A DNA stretch of 64,000 bases from Nitrosomonas sp. Is35 (GCF_033063295.1 NZ_JAWJZH010000001.1:744001-808000); one strand, 5' to 3'; numbered from the stretch's first letter, positions 51,707-62,257 are shown. Made by a program: numbers and translations. Notes: generated by a model not told the origin, from the letters alone.

Positions 51707-52762
51707 ATGAGTACAGGGTTGCTGCAACTGAATCACGTTGTGCAAGCGTATGGCGAGCAGGTCGTTATCCGTAACTTATCTTTGCAATTGCAGAAGGGGC
51801 AGATCGGCTGTTTACTCGGTCCGAGTGGCTGCGGCAAGACCACTGCCTTGCGCTGTATCGCCGGTTTTGAGCGGATTGCGGGCGGAGAAATCGTGCTCAA
51901 TGGTGCCTGTGTAAGCAGTGCGGATTCCTTCGTGCCGCCGGAACAGCGGCGGATCGGCATGGTGTTTCAGGATTATGCGTTGTTTCCGCACCTGGATGTG
52001 ACTGCCAATATCGGTTTCGGTCTGCACCGGTTAACGCGGGTGGAACGTGAGCGGCGGGTTGAAGAATTGCTGCATGTCGTGCATCTGGCCAGCGTTGCGA
52101 AGAAATATCCGCATGAATTATCGGGCGGGCAGCAGCAGCGCGTTGCGCTGGCGCGCGCACTGGCGCCGGGACCGGATCTGTTGTTGCTGGATGAACCGTT
52201 TTCCAATCTGGATGTGAGTTTGCGCGAACGGCTGAGCATGGAGGTCCGCGAGATCATCAAACAGCAAGGAACCACCGCGATTCTGGTGACGCATGACCAG
52301 GCGGAGGCGTTTGCGATTGCCGATGAGATCGGCGTGATGAATCACGGTGAGATTCAACAGTGGGATACGGCATTCAATCTGTATCACCGTCCGGCTAATC
52401 GTTTTGTGGCTAACTTTATCGGTCAGGGAGTATTTCTTCCCGGCAAAGTGATCAATGCACAACAGGTTGAAATTGAATTGGGCGTATTAAACGGAGTAAT
52501 TCCGCAGCACTGCGAGGCCGGGTGTAGCGTCGATGTATTGCTGCGTCCGGATGATATTGTGCATGACGATAGCAGCGCGATGCAGGCGACAGTGGTTCAT
52601 AAGGCATTTCGCGGCGCGGAGATTTTGTATACGTTGCGTCTGGCGGGCGGAGCTAAAGTGCTTGCGCTCGTCCCCAGCCACCATGATCATGCGATCGGCG
52701 GGAAAATAGGGATCAGACTCGAAGCCGACCATATTGTGGCATTTCAACAATTGGAAGGATGA
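51707..52762 (+). CDS. fbpC: Ferric iron ABC transporter, ATP-binding protein
   Basis: The product has 351 residues. It has Walker A GPSGCGKTT (about 39-47), the ABC signature LSGGQQQRVALARAL (about 137-151), Walker B LLLLDEPFSNLD (about 157-168) and the His switch in VTHDQAEAFAI. A C-terminal TOBE-like domain (about 240-350) follows, as in FbpC/PotA types. It powers iron import through FbpB. It is the last gene of fbpABC; a weak hairpin lies about 40 bases downstream. Confidence 0.92.
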   Translation: MSTGLLQLNHVVQAYGEQVVIRNLSLQLQKGQIGCLLGPSGCGKTTALRCIAGFERIAGGEIVLNGACVSSADSFVPPEQRRIGMVFQDYALFPHLDVTANIGFGLHRLTRVERERRVEELLHVVHLASVAKKYPHELSGGQQQRVALARALAPGPDLLLLDEPFSNLDVSLRERLSMEVREIIKQQGTTAILVTHDQAEAFAIADEIGVMNHGEIQQWDTAFNLYHRPANRFVANFIGQGVFLPGKVINAQQVEIELGVLNGVIPQHCEAGCSVDVLLRPDDIVHDDSSAMQATVVHKAFRGAEILYTLRLAGGAKVLALVPSHHDHAIGGKIGIRLEADHIVAFQQLEG

Positions 52763-52799
52763 TTGTCCGGTTCCGGTTCCTGCGAATGTGAGACAATAT

Positions 52800-52816
52800 C
52801 CCGGGTTTCTTCCGGG
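52800..52816 (+). terminator. Weak hairpin after fbpC
   Basis: CCCGG pairs with CCGGG across a 7-base loop about 40 bases after the fbpC stop. The tail GCGCTATTTTA is only partly T-rich. It is a candidate terminator at best. Confidence 0.35.
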
Positions 52817-52979
52817 CGCTATTTTAAAAAGCTACTTCCCTTTTAACAGTTTTTTCTATAGCATAACAATTTAGTTTTATACCACTATTTTGCAGCGTTA
52901 TTCCAATCAATCCCGTAAACCAATCTTTGAGATAATTAGGTTTACTCTTCTTAATACTGAATAATTGAATGAGGATCAT

Positions 52980-53306
52980 ATGAGTCAGCATATTCATTAC
53001 GTTACTGATGCTAATTTTGATGCGGAAGTTTTGCAGTCGACAACTCCCGTGCTGGTGGATTACTGGGCGGAATGGTGCGGCCCTTGTAAAATGATAGCGC
53101 CGATACTCGACGAAATTGCGAGCGAATATGGTGAACGCCTTAAAGTAGCTAAATTGAATATCGACGAAAATCAGCTAACACCGCCGAAATACGGTATTCG
53201 CGGTATCCCGACTCTGATGCTGTTTAAAAACGGCAATATCGAGGCTACCAAAGTCGGAGCTTTATCAAAATCACAATTAACTGCCTTTATTGACAGCCAT
53301 ATTTAA
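52980..53306 (+). CDS. trxA: Thioredoxin 1
   Basis: The ATG at 52980 has a GAGG site and gives 108 residues, the normal length. The active site WCGPC is at Cys33 and Cys36, with the usual neighbourhood [13 protein letters not shown], cis-Pro in IRGIPTL and the closing VGALSKSQL. It is a cytoplasmic dithiol reductase that supports ribonucleotide reductase and protein repair. trxA lies directly before rho, an arrangement conserved in proteobacteria. Confidence 0.95.
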   Translation: MSQHIHYVTDANFDAEVLQSTTPVLVDYWAEWCGPCKMIAPILDEIASEYGERLKVAKLNIDENQLTPPKYGIRGIPTLMLFKNGNIEATKVGALSKSQLTAFIDSHI

Positions 53307-53454
53307 ACCCGCTAGTCTACTGAACATAATAGATTTGTGGACTAGGTGATTGGTAAAGCCCACACCACCTTATATTAAATAATCCCATCCGTAACAACTT
53401 TCCTTCCAGCATCATTATCTTTTACCTGAGTATTATTTTTTCACGAGCTTTTTC

Positions 53455-54714
53455 ATGCGCTTATCCGATTTAAAGAACCTACACGTCACTGAACTAGTAA
53501 AAATGGCCGTCGAGAACGAAATTGATGGAGCCAACCGAATGCGGAAACAGGATCTGATTTTCGCATTGCTTAAAAATCAGGCGCGCAAGGGTGAAAATAT
53601 CTACGGTCATGGGACGCTGGAAGTATTGCAGGATGGTTTTGGATTTTTACGTTCTCCGGATACATCCTATCTGGCGGGGCCCGATGATATTTATATTTCA
53701 CCCAGTCAGATCCGGCGCTTTAATCTGCATACCGGAGATTCGATTGATGGCGAGATTCGCCCGCCAAAGGAAGGAGAGCGTTATTTTGCGCTGGTGAAAG
53801 TTGATAAGGTCAATAACGAACCGCCGGAAAATTCCAAACAGAAAATCCTGTTTGAAAATTTGACACCATTATTTCCGGATGAGCGGCTCGTGCTCGAACG
53901 CGATATCAAAGCCGAAGAAAATATCACCAGCCGTATCATTGACTTGATTGCTCCGATTGGAAAGGGACAGCGCGGTTTGTTAGTGGCTAGCCCTAAGTCG
54001 GGTAAAACCGTGATGCTGCAACACATCGCGCACGCCATTGCGGCTAATTATCCGGATGTGATTTTAATGGTGTTGCTGATTGATGAACGTCCGGAAGAAG
54101 TGACGGAAATGATCCGTTCGGTGAGAGGGGAAGTCATCTCATCCACTTTCGATGAAGCAGCTACGCGGCACGTGCAAGTTGCCGAAATGGTGATTGAGAA
54201 AGCCAAGCGCTTGGTCGAACACAAGAAAGATGTCGTGATATTGCTCGATTCGATCACAAGGCTGGCGCGCGCTTATAATGCGGTGGTGCCGGCTTCCGGT
54301 AAAGTGCTGACAGGCGGTGTGGACGCCAGTGCGTTACAGCGGCCCAAACGTTTCTTCGGCGCGGCGCGTAATATTGAAGAGGGTGGATCGTTGACGATCA
54401 TCGCAACAGCATTGATTGATACTGGGTCGCGTATGGACGATGTGATCTATGAAGAATTTAAGGGTACCGGTAATATGGAAATTCATCTTGACCGGAAAAT
54501 GGCGGAGAAACGGATATATCCTGCGATTAATGTGAACCGGTCAGGAACTCGCCGGGAAGAATTGCTGATTTCTCCTGATGTACTGCAGAAAATCTGGGTA
54601 CTACGCAAGTTACTGCATCCGATGGACGATATGGATGCGATGGCGTTTCTACTGGATAAAATCAAGGCAACTAAGAATAATTCCGACTTTTTTGATTCGA
54701 TGCGGCGGGTTTAG
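53455..54714 (+). CDS. rho: Transcription termination factor Rho
   Basis: The product has 419 residues, as in most proteobacteria. It begins [18 protein letters not shown] (Rho N-terminal domain). It has the RNA-binding domain with [24 protein letters not shown], the Walker [10 protein letters not shown] (about 179-186), Walker [17 protein letters not shown] and the arginine region [24 protein letters not shown]. Rho is the RNA-dependent hexameric ATPase that ends transcription. It follows trxA by 148 bases and precedes rpmE. Confidence 0.97.
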   Translation: MRLSDLKNLHVTELVKMAVENEIDGANRMRKQDLIFALLKNQARKGENIYGHGTLEVLQDGFGFLRSPDTSYLAGPDDIYISPSQIRRFNLHTGDSIDGEIRPPKEGERYFALVKVDKVNNEPPENSKQKILFENLTPLFPDERLVLERDIKAEENITSRIIDLIAPIGKGQRGLLVASPKSGKTVMLQHIAHAIAANYPDVILMVLLIDERPEEVTEMIRSVRGEVISSTFDEAATRHVQVAEMVIEKAKRLVEHKKDVVILLDSITRLARAYNAVVPASGKVLTGGVDASALQRPKRFFGAARNIEEGGSLTIIATALIDTGSRMDDVIYEEFKGTGNMEIHLDRKMAEKRIYPAINVNRSGTRREELLISPDVLQKIWVLRKLLHPMDDMDAMAFLLDKIKATKNNSDFFDSMRRV

Positions 54715-54811
54715 GATTTAATTTTCACAGTTGCGCCAATACGTACATTAAAGGATAATACACGGCTTTTTAATCTTCCCATTGGGGATTGAATAATTAA
54801 GGATATAGGTA

Positions 54812-55024
54812 ATGAAAGCAGACATTCATCCAGACTATCAGGAAATTACCGTAACTTGCAGTTGCGGTAATGTGTTTAAAACACGCTCTACCATGAACAA
54901 GCCATTGAATATTGAGGTATGTTCACTGTGTCATCCGTTCTACACGGGTAAGCAGAAAATTGTGGATACTGCCGGAAGGGTTGAGAAATTCCGTCAGAAA
55001 TATAGCAAGCAAGTGCGCAATTAA
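54812..55024 (+). CDS. rpmE: 50S ribosomal protein L31, zinc-binding (C+) type
   Basis: The product has 70 residues: [20 protein letters not shown] with the four Zn ligands CSCG and [13 protein letters not shown] (Cys16, Cys18, Cys37, Cys40). The zinc form of L31 is normally replaced by a Cys-less paralogue under zinc limitation; no paralogue lies here. rho-rpmE order is common in proteobacteria. A poor inverted repeat (CAGAAT ... ATTCTG, 55086-55106) follows. Confidence 0.95.
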   Translation: MKADIHPDYQEITVTCSCGNVFKTRSTMNKPLNIEVCSLCHPFYTGKQKIVDTAGRVEKFRQKYSKQVRN

Positions 55025-55133
55025 TTGCTGGAAATCAAGTAATATCAGGTTTTTACCAAGATTTCTGATGGTGAACCCGGGTAACAGAATTTATTCCGGA
55101 TTCTGCTACTTGATTCTAAGTTAAATAATCTCT

Positions 55134-55451
55134 TTAATAATGTACAGCGAGCCAGATAGTCTCATTGTCTGGATCTGACCATGAGACTTTGTGCTTTTTA
55201 TGAGCGGGGATATTAATAAAGTCTCCCTCATTAAGATGTACTGATGCTTCATCCTCAAAAGACAGTGCCGCCTTGCCCTTCAATACGATAATCCACTCGT
55301 TTTTTTCCTGATCATACCAGCCGGATTCTGGCGATTTTTGTCCTTTCGAGATGATCTTTTCTATCGTCACTGTGTCGTTTCCGGCCAGAAACTCAAATAA
55401 TTCCTGATCCAGGTTTTTGGGGATTCCGGTGAAAATATTTTGTGATTTCAT
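55134..55451 (-). CDS. Small cupin-domain protein
   Basis: The product has 105 residues with a single conserved beta-barrel cupin fold: EKIISKGQKSPESGWYDQEKNEWIIVLKGKAALSFEDEASVHLNEGDFINIPAHKKHKVSW. The first cupin motif normally has two His and a Glu; here E...W is kept but the His pair is not obvious, whereas IPAHKKHKVSW supplies a His late. A metal-bound catalytic role is therefore uncertain. It converges on rpmE. Role unknown. Confidence 0.8.
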   Translation of the reverse strand: MKSQNIFTGIPKNLDQELFEFLAGNDTVTIEKIISKGQKSPESGWYDQEKNEWIIVLKGKAALSFEDEASVHLNEGDFINIPAHKKHKVSWSDPDNETIWLAVHY

Positions 55452-55733
55452 CTGAAAAAATAAACAAGATTATGTGAATTCTTTAGCTTATTTGGTATGT
55501 AAAAGCCTTTGAGTGACCATTTGTATGGTAAATGCAGTAGTGATTCTCGGCCTAAAATGGTTTCTGCGTATTTATTATGTTGTGGCGCAAGGTCGAATTG
55601 GAGTAGGTGTATTTCAAATCTTCAAATTCATTTCCATTCCGTATTCATAAGGCTAAAAATTTTCATAAAACTATGCTATAAAACACCAATCAAAATTTTC
55701 CTGTTAACTTCAAAGAATCAGAGGCTTCTTTTG

Positions 55734-58700
55734 ATGATCAGAAAAACGAATTCAAGTCCGAAGAAGTTGACCGCAATAAAACAAAAATCGCGTATAAACC
55801 CATCTATCCCATCTCATCAACCAGTCGATCCTGAAAGGACATTATTCCCAGTGGTGGGTATTGGTGCTTCAGCTACCGAACTCAAGTCACTACGGCAGTT
55901 TCTTTCCCAGATACCAGCGGATAGTGGTGCGGCTTTTGTCGTTATTCAGCAATCAGATGCGATACAAGGAAATCTATCTCCTCAGCAACTGCAAGATGTT
56001 ACCAGCATGAAGATAGTGCGCGTGGAAAATCTGATCGAAGTGCAGTCCGATTGTGTCTATATTGTTGAGCAGTCAAGCAAGAATGTCTTTATTTCCAATG
56101 GTTTTTTGTGTGTATTGGACGCCGAGCCGGGGCATGTATCGAATTCCTTAATCGATTTTTTCTTCCACAGCTTGGCGGAAGAGTATAGGGAGTCGGCGGT
56201 TGGTGTTATTTTTTCCGGTTCGGGTGCAAATGGTACTCAGGGTTTACGCGCCATAAGGAAAAAAGGAGGATTGGGGCTTACGCAGGATTCTATGTCCAGT
56301 GAACCGGGGGATATGCCGGATCGCGCGATTGAGGCAAGCACAGTGGACACGCGCGTAGCACTCGATGTGTTGCCGGGCATTGTTACCAGTTATTTGAAAT
56401 CCAAATCGCAAGGATTTCACCTTGATGGTGCCATGAGTGAAGTGGTGCAACTCTTGTCCAAGCGGACGGGTAATGATTTCTCTCAGTATAAGAGAAGCAC
56501 GCTATATCGTCGTGTGGAGCGGCGGATGCAACAGAATCAAATCAGTAAGGTTGAAGATTATGCGCGCTTCTTAAACGAGAATCCTGTTGAACTGGATTTG
56601 TTGTTTAAGGAGCTATTAATCAATGTGACGCATTTTTTTCGCGATCCGGTCATGTGGCAGTATGTTAAAGCGGAGATTATTCCACCCATTTTGGCAGCCC
56701 ATCCTGAAGGAAAAACAGTGCGAATCTGGGTACCTGCTTGCTCGACAGGGGAAGAGGCTTATGGATTCGCCATTCTTTTCCGGGAAGCTTTGGAGCAAAG
56801 GGGCGTGCAAGACCGGTACTTGGTGAAAATATTTGCGACTGATCTGGATCAGGATGTCATCACGAAGGCACGGCAGGGTTTTTATCCCCTGGCGATCAGT
56901 CAATATATTTCATTGGAACGCTTAAACCGGTTTTTCATCAAGCACGAAAATGGCTACCGGGTCTGTACTGAAATACGCCAGATGGTGATATTCGCGCCAC
57001 AAAATCTTATTGCCGATGTGCCATTTTCCAAACTGGATATCTTATCGTGCCGGAATTTACTGATTTATCTGGATCGTGAATTACAAAAAAGATTATTCCC
57101 GCTGTTTTATTATGCACTGAATCCTGGCGGCATTTTGCTATTGGGAACTGCGGAATCGATCGATTATTTCCCGGAGATGTTTACCCCTCTGGAGCGCAGT
57201 TTGGCGGTGTATAAACGTCTTGATAATGGATTGCCGCAAGAAAGGCGCAACTTGATTCAGGATTTCTCTCTTCAAGCGATGACCAAGAAAAATCCAATGA
57301 TCAGTCTGGAAGAGGTACTACGGCTTTCACACATCGAGCAAGCAGCGGACTCATCCGAAAAAGGTGATGATATTGTATTAGCGATGATGACCGAACTGCA
57401 GCTCATGCGTGAGGAAATGCAAGCGACTCATGAGGAAATGCAGACTTCGCAAGAAGAGCTTAGATCGAGCAACGAAGAGCTGCAATCGACCAATGAAGAA
57501 TTGCTGTCGACAAATAAAGAATTGCAAGCAGCCAATGCAGCATTAGTCGCGTCCAAGTCTAAATTAAAATTACTTTACAAGGAATTGCAAACCACCAATG
57601 CGGAGCTGACAACTTACCTAGAAGCCATTGGGCAGCTTGCACTGGTTTCCGTGAGTGACCGCTCTGGCCGGATCATTGAAGCCAATGACCGTTTTTGTGA
57701 GATTAGCGGGTATGGTCGCTCCGAACTTATCGGGCAGGATCATCGGATTCTCAACTCAGGTGTGCATTCGAGTGATTTTTTTATAGACATGTGGGAAACC
57801 ATCACCAATGGCAAAATTTGGCATAAAGAGATTTGTAATCGGAGAAAAAGTGGCAGCTTGTACTGGGTCGATTCCACTATCGTTCCGTTCAAAGACGGTA
57901 GCGGCCGGATAGTTCGCTATATATCCGTTCGCGTGGATATCACCGCGCGCAAACAGAAAGAATTAATTTTGCATGAACGGCTAAAGGAAAGAACGTGTTT
58001 ATATGCGATCCGGCGGGAGATGGAACAAGATCTTTCTGTCGGTGAGCTTTGTGAACGGATATTCGATCATCTGATTCCAGCAATGCAGTTTCCCGACCAT
58101 GCGGCCTGCATGATCAGTATTTATGAGCAGCGCCATACTTCAAATCACTATAACGAAGACCTGACGCATGGGATTTTCGCAAGAATCAAAGTGGGTGGAC
58201 ATTTTTGCGGTCAATTGCAGGTTTTCTACCGGGAAGAAAAGTCATTCATGCTGCCGGACGAGCAAAACCTGATTAATTATATCGCAGACGATTTCAGGCT
58301 ATGGTTGGAGCGCAGGCAATTGGAACAGCACATCAGTTTTATGGCAAATCATGACGTGCTGACAGGATTGCCGAATCGATTGTTGTTGCAGGATCGCTTG
58401 TCGCAGGCATTGGCGCATAATCAGCGCCATCATGATTTTTCAGCGGTGTTGTTTATAGATCTGGATCACTTCAAAGTTGTGAATGACACGCTGGGTCATG
58501 GTTTTGGCGATTTGCTGCTAAAAGAAGTGGCTGTGAGGCTTTTATCCAGCATACGCAGCGAGGATACGGCGTCGCGTCAAGGCGGGGATGAGTTTATCGT
58601 GATATTGACGGAAATCACCGATTTGGAGGATGTTGAATCGATAGCGAAGAAAATCTTGCACTTGCTGGCGCTGCCGTATCATATTAATGAACGAATACTC

Positions 58701-59651
58701 CATATTGACAGCAGTATCGGAATTGCGCTGTATCCCAAGGATGGTAAGGATGTTGACGCATTGTTAAAGCATAGCGATCTGGCGATGTATCATGCTAAAG
58801 CTACGGGGCGTAGTAATTATCAGTTTTATTCGGCTGAGATGGATCGTTTGATTCAAGAGAAACACGAGCTGGGTAACGATTTGCATAGAGCCATCAGAAA
58901 TAATGAGTTGGTATTGTACTATCAGCCGATTATTGATATGGACACCAATCATTTGGTTAGTCTGGAAGTGTTGTTGCGCTGGCAACATCCTGAAAAGGGA
59001 TTGATACCGCCCGTTCAGTTCATTAAGCTGGCGGAAGAAACAGGCCTGATTTTGCCGATCGGGGATTGGGTTATCGGATCGGTGTGCGAGCAGCTAAAAG
59101 CGTGGCAAGACCAAGAGTTGAATGTGCCCAGAATTGCTATCAATCTTTCCGTCAAACAATTTCAGAAAAAGCTGTTTGTGCAAGATGTGGCGAATATTCT
59201 AACGCAAGCAAAAGTTTCTGCGAGTTGCTTGGCTTTGGAGATTACAGAAAGCATGCTGGCTGAAAATATCGTTGAGGTGAATGAAACGCTGCAACAATTA
59301 AGTGCAATGGGATTCAAGATATCGATCGATGATTTTGGAACCGGTTATTCTAATTTGAGTTATTTGAAGCACTATACGATTGACGCACTTAAAATTGATC
59401 GTTCTTTTGTGCGTGATATCGCGATCGATGAGAATGATGCGGCGATAGTTACGGCGATTATTGCAATGGCTGGCAGCCTGAATATTCAGGTAATTGCAGA
59501 AGGTGTTGAATCAAAGGAACAAATTGATTTTCTCAAACAGCGTGGATGCAGCCAATGTCAAGGATTTTATTTTAGTAAACCACTTTCTACGTTAGAAACG
59601 CTTCGAGAATTGCAGCGATTTAACAACTCTGGTATCAATCAATACCCGTAA
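55734..59651 (+). CDS. CheB-like/CheR/PAS/GGDEF/EAL fusion signalling protein
   Basis: The ATG at 55734 has GAGG about ten bases upstream; an open frame from 55509 looks non-coding. The 1305-residue product has a CheB-like domain (about 37-225), a CheR methyltransferase domain (about 245-500; ACSTGEEAYG SAM site), a coiled coil (about 555-620, EEMQxSQEELRSSNEELQSTNEEL), a PAS domain (about 630-750), an intact GGDEF domain (RQGGDEF) and an EAL domain (EVLLR, DDFGTGYSNLSYL, AEGVES). The CheB catalytic triad looks lost: Ser46 is kept but the His is Gln73 and the Asp is Asn166. It probably links chemosensory input to c-di-GMP turnover. EAL is close to consensus, so phosphodiesterase activity is plausible. 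Confidence 0.9.
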   Translation: MIRKTNSSPKKLTAIKQKSRINPSIPSHQPVDPERTLFPVVGIGASATELKSLRQFLSQIPADSGAAFVVIQQSDAIQGNLSPQQLQDVTSMKIVRVENLIEVQSDCVYIVEQSSKNVFISNGFLCVLDAEPGHVSNSLIDFFFHSLAEEYRESAVGVIFSGSGANGTQGLRAIRKKGGLGLTQDSMSSEPGDMPDRAIEASTVDTRVALDVLPGIVTSYLKSKSQGFHLDGAMSEVVQLLSKRTGNDFSQYKRSTLYRRVERRMQQNQISKVEDYARFLNENPVELDLLFKELLINVTHFFRDPVMWQYVKAEIIPPILAAHPEGKTVRIWVPACSTGEEAYGFAILFREALEQRGVQDRYLVKIFATDLDQDVITKARQGFYPLAISQYISLERLNRFFIKHENGYRVCTEIRQMVIFAPQNLIADVPFSKLDILSCRNLLIYLDRELQKRLFPLFYYALNPGGILLLGTAESIDYFPEMFTPLERSLAVYKRLDNGLPQERRNLIQDFSLQAMTKKNPMISLEEVLRLSHIEQAADSSEKGDDIVLAMMTELQLMREEMQATHEEMQTSQEELRSSNEELQSTNEELLSTNKELQAANAALVASKSKLKLLYKELQTTNAELTTYLEAIGQLALVSVSDRSGRIIEANDRFCEISGYGRSELIGQDHRILNSGVHSSDFFIDMWETITNGKIWHKEICNRRKSGSLYWVDSTIVPFKDGSGRIVRYISVRVDITARKQKELILHERLKERTCLYAIRREMEQDLSVGELCERIFDHLIPAMQFPDHAACMISIYEQRHTSNHYNEDLTHGIFARIKVGGHFCGQLQVFYREEKSFMLPDEQNLINYIADDFRLWLERRQLEQHISFMANHDVLTGLPNRLLLQDRLSQALAHNQRHHDFSAVLFIDLDHFKVVNDTLGHGFGDLLLKEVAVRLLSSIRSEDTASRQGGDEFIVILTEITDLEDVESIAKKILHLLALPYHINERILHIDSSIGIALYPKDGKDVDALLKHSDLAMYHAKATGRSNYQFYSAEMDRLIQEKHELGNDLHRAIRNNELVLYYQPIIDMDTNHLVSLEVLLRWQHPEKGLIPPVQFIKLAEETGLILPIGDWVIGSVCEQLKAWQDQELNVPRIAINLSVKQFQKKLFVQDVANILTQAKVSASCLALEITESMLAENIVEVNETLQQLSAMGFKISIDDFGTGYSNLSYLKHYTIDALKIDRSFVRDIAIDENDAAIVTAIIAMAGSLNIQVIAEGVESKEQIDFLKQRGCSQCQGFYFSKPLSTLETLRELQRFNNSGINQYP

Positions 59652-60397
59652 ATCTGTGATCTGTGTTTGTTAAGAATGAAGAATCCTGGTAGATATGTAT
59701 ACAGATTTATCCTACATCACAGGATAAATCGTTAGTATGCAATATTGGGATTGGTTAGACAAACTGCCCAGTAGCATGGTTATCATGACCAGTTAGGATG
59801 CGACTGGCATTGCAGACGGCGATACCGGGTAAAAGGTACCAATTCAAAGTATTATTATGGTGGTATTTGGTAAGCTTAGGCTATCACATGCTTTCGATTG
59901 TCACATGATGACAATAAAAGTGCGCGAAAATTGTATTGCTTGAATCTTCTTGGAGCTTTGCCAGATAGTGGCTCACAAGACTTAATCGTGTTTTTGTTAA
60001 TTTTAGTAACAAAAATAGAGAGATATTCAAGATTCAAGGTATATCATTGACTAATAATCTTATGATAGAGATGATTTTGAAGGAACAAGTTAGCAAAGTT
60101 CTTTGTCATATTTTTTAGATAAATTAATCGGTTATCCAGAATATTCCATGATCGAAGGTGAGCTTCAAGTATTGAATCGGAATATATTTTGTATATTGTT
60201 GATTATCAATGTATATTAATGTGCTTTATAAAGAATTACTTTAAGTATTAAAGTTTATAGTTTAATTGTCGTATCCAGCTTCAGAGATGATCAATGGAAC
60301 GTATTGTTCTCATTCTGTGTTTAGGCATTATGTAAAGATGTGTGTTAGATTTTTTTGAGTTTGTTTCATTATATTTGTAATTATTAAGGGAAATATT
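59652..60397. other. Long AT-rich intergenic region before the eps operon
   Basis: These 746 bases contain no believable gene. They hold a hairpin at 59704-59730 and, towards 60398, a strongly AT-rich stretch that should carry the eps promoter. I looked for a sigma-54 (GG-N10-GC) site, as used in some PEP-CTERM regulons, and found none of the right spacing. Nothing else was recognised. Confidence 0.6.
59704..59730 (+). other. Perfect 10-bp hairpin downstream of the fusion gene
   Basis: GATTTATCCT and AGGATAAATC form a perfect stem with a 7-base loop, 52 bases after the fusion protein stop. There is no T-run after it, so it is not a standard intrinsic terminator. It may be a protein site or a 3' RNA-end stabiliser. 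Confidence 0.5.
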
Positions 60398-61366
60398 ATG
60401 GTATTGGCAAATACTCGGACGGCACTAATAGGATTCATGATTGGTTTCGCATTAGTTCTCGCAGCTTGTGACAGCAATGAGCCAAAAGAAAAAAAAACTG
60501 GGCAGGCACTGGTTAGTGTCAATGGTAAAGAAGTTACCATGCTTCAGCTAAATGAAGAAATCAAGCGTGCCAATGTCCGCCCTGAACAGTATGAAGCAGC
60601 GAGTAAGCAGCTTTTGGAATCTCTGATTGTTCGTCAATTAATTCTTGATGAAGCTGTTCGCAACAAGTTGGATCGTACGCCTGATGTAATGCAAGCGCGC
60701 GATCGTGCAAATGCGCAAGTAATAGCGCAAGCTTATATGCAAGGTATTGTGAGTAAAATTGCTAAGCCTACTCAGCCTGAGATTGATGAATATTTCCAGA
60801 AACATCCTGAGTTTTTCTCGCAGCGTAAGCAATTTGATTTGATAACAGTTCGTGTTGCAACAAAGGATATCAGTAGTGAATTAAAGAAAACTATCGATGC
60901 AGCAAAGTCTGTAGATCAGGTTGTGGTTTGGCTTGAGAAAAATAAAGTTGAGTATCTCAGAAGCTTGGCATCACGTAGTAGCACCGATCTGCCTCCTCAG
61001 ATGGCTAAAATGCTACAAGAAAAAAGTAAGGACACTATTTTTATCGTTAATGAGCAAGAGAATAGTTTGCTGATTTCGGTTAATGCAATAAAGGACAGTC
61101 CTATTACACTGACAGCTGCGGCGCCTCAAATTGAACGATTTTTGTTGAACCAAAAATATAAGGAAGCAACTGATGCGGAAGTCGCGCGTTTACGCACAGC
61201 TGCAAAAATCGAATATTTGAATGCTAAAGCACCAGAATCCAGTACTGCTGATAAGTCGGTTGTTCCACAAGCTGCTCCAAATGCTGATAATGCAACAAAT
61301 AATTTAAATCTGACTGAGCCAGCCTCTGGCAGCTCTATCGAGCGTGGTATTATGGGACTCAAATAA
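60398..61366 (+). CDS. epsD: EpsD-type peptidyl-prolyl cis-trans isomerase lipoprotein
   Basis: The product has 322 residues. The signal peptide ends in a lipobox LAAC (Cys at about 24). A SurA/PpiC-like N-terminal part (VNGKEVTMLQLNEEIKRANV...LLESLIVRQLILDEAV) and a parvulin-like segment with FSQRKQFDLITVRV follow. This is the EpsD family of PEP-CTERM/exopolysaccharide loci, thought to help assemble the export apparatus. It is first of an operon epsD-epsE-epsF-epsG running rightwards. This region is AT-richer than most of the window. Confidence 0.82.
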   Translation: MVLANTRTALIGFMIGFALVLAACDSNEPKEKKTGQALVSVNGKEVTMLQLNEEIKRANVRPEQYEAASKQLLESLIVRQLILDEAVRNKLDRTPDVMQARDRANAQVIAQAYMQGIVSKIAKPTQPEIDEYFQKHPEFFSQRKQFDLITVRVATKDISSELKKTIDAAKSVDQVVVWLEKNKVEYLRSLASRSSTDLPPQMAKMLQEKSKDTIFIVNEQENSLLISVNAIKDSPITLTAAAPQIERFLLNQKYKEATDAEVARLRTAAKIEYLNAKAPESSTADKSVVPQAAPNADNATNNLNLTEPASGSSIERGIMGLK

Positions 61367-61441
61367 GTTGATGTTTATATTAAATAGTTTATCTTTCCTA
61401 ATATAATGTTCAGTGCGGTATGAATTAAGGATTATGGGCAA

Positions 61442-62257
61442 ATGATAAGTGTTATGAAGACAATGAAGATTTTAGCAATAGTCATTACTTTGTTATGGAT
61501 CGGTTGTGTTGGGAATACGGTGGCTGCAGAGACAGGGGAAAGTGCATTAGGACCTGGTGATGCGCTAAGAGTGTTTGTTTACGGCCATCCGGATATGACT
61601 ACCGAAACGAAAGTGAGTGAGACTGGGAAAATAACATTTCCCCTTCTGGGAGAAGTCGTAGTAGATGGACTAACTCCATCAGCTGCAGAAAGAAAGATAG
61701 CAAATCTTCTGGAAAGTCGGGATATTCTGCGTAAACCGCAGGTTATGATCGTTACTGCTTCGTTACAGAGTCAGATGGTATCTGTACTTGGCAATGTTCG
61801 AAATCAGGGGCGCTACCCTATCGAAGGGAAACGCAGTCTAACAGAGATTCTTGCGATGGCAGGAGGTGTTGTTCCTGAAGGAGGAGAACTTGTTGTTCTG
61901 ATTCGTGCCGATGGAAATAAATTTATTAAGGAAGTGATAGATATACAGGAGATGGTTCGTACTGGCGATCTATCGCAGGATCTAATTATACAGAGTAATG
62001 ATTTTATTTATGTTGAACGAGCTCCTAGATTTTATATCTACGGTGAAGTACAACGTGCTGGGGCATATAGGCTTGAACGTAATATGACGGTGATACAAGC
62101 TCTGTCAGTAGGGGGGGGATTGACGCAGCGTGGGACGGAACGAGGATTAAAAATTCAACGTCGTGACACAGAAGGTAATTTACAGATGTTTACTCCGAGA
62201 TCCAGTGACTTGGTACAGCCTGATGATGTGATCTATATCAAGGAAAGTCTGTTCTGA
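61442..62257 (+). CDS. epsE: Polysaccharide export protein EpsE (Wza-like)
   Basis: The product has 271 residues. It has an N-terminal signal peptide ending near TVAAETG, then the Poly_export and SLBB domains: YTLGPGDALRVFVYGHPDMT-like motif, LLGEVVVDGLTPSAAERKIA, VSVLGNVRNQGRYPIEGKRSLTEILAMAGGV and FYIYGEVQRAGAYRLERNMTVIQAL. It is the outer-membrane or periplasmic channel component for exopolysaccharide. It follows epsD by 75 bases and is not a lipoprotein in this copy. Confidence 0.9.
   Translation: MISVMKTMKILAIVITLLWIGCVGNTVAAETGESALGPGDALRVFVYGHPDMTTETKVSETGKITFPLLGEVVVDGLTPSAAERKIANLLESRDILRKPQVMIVTASLQSQMVSVLGNVRNQGRYPIEGKRSLTEILAMAGGVVPEGGELVVLIRADGNKFIKEVIDIQEMVRTGDLSQDLIIQSNDFIYVERAPRFYIYGEVQRAGAYRLERNMTVIQALSVGGGLTQRGTERGLKIQRRDTEGNLQMFTPRSSDLVQPDDVIYIKESLF

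Noticed and set aside
55509..55733. N-terminal extension of the CheB-like fusion gene
   Set aside because: The residues are uncharacteristic of the family, and the ATG at 55734 has a GAGG site close before it.
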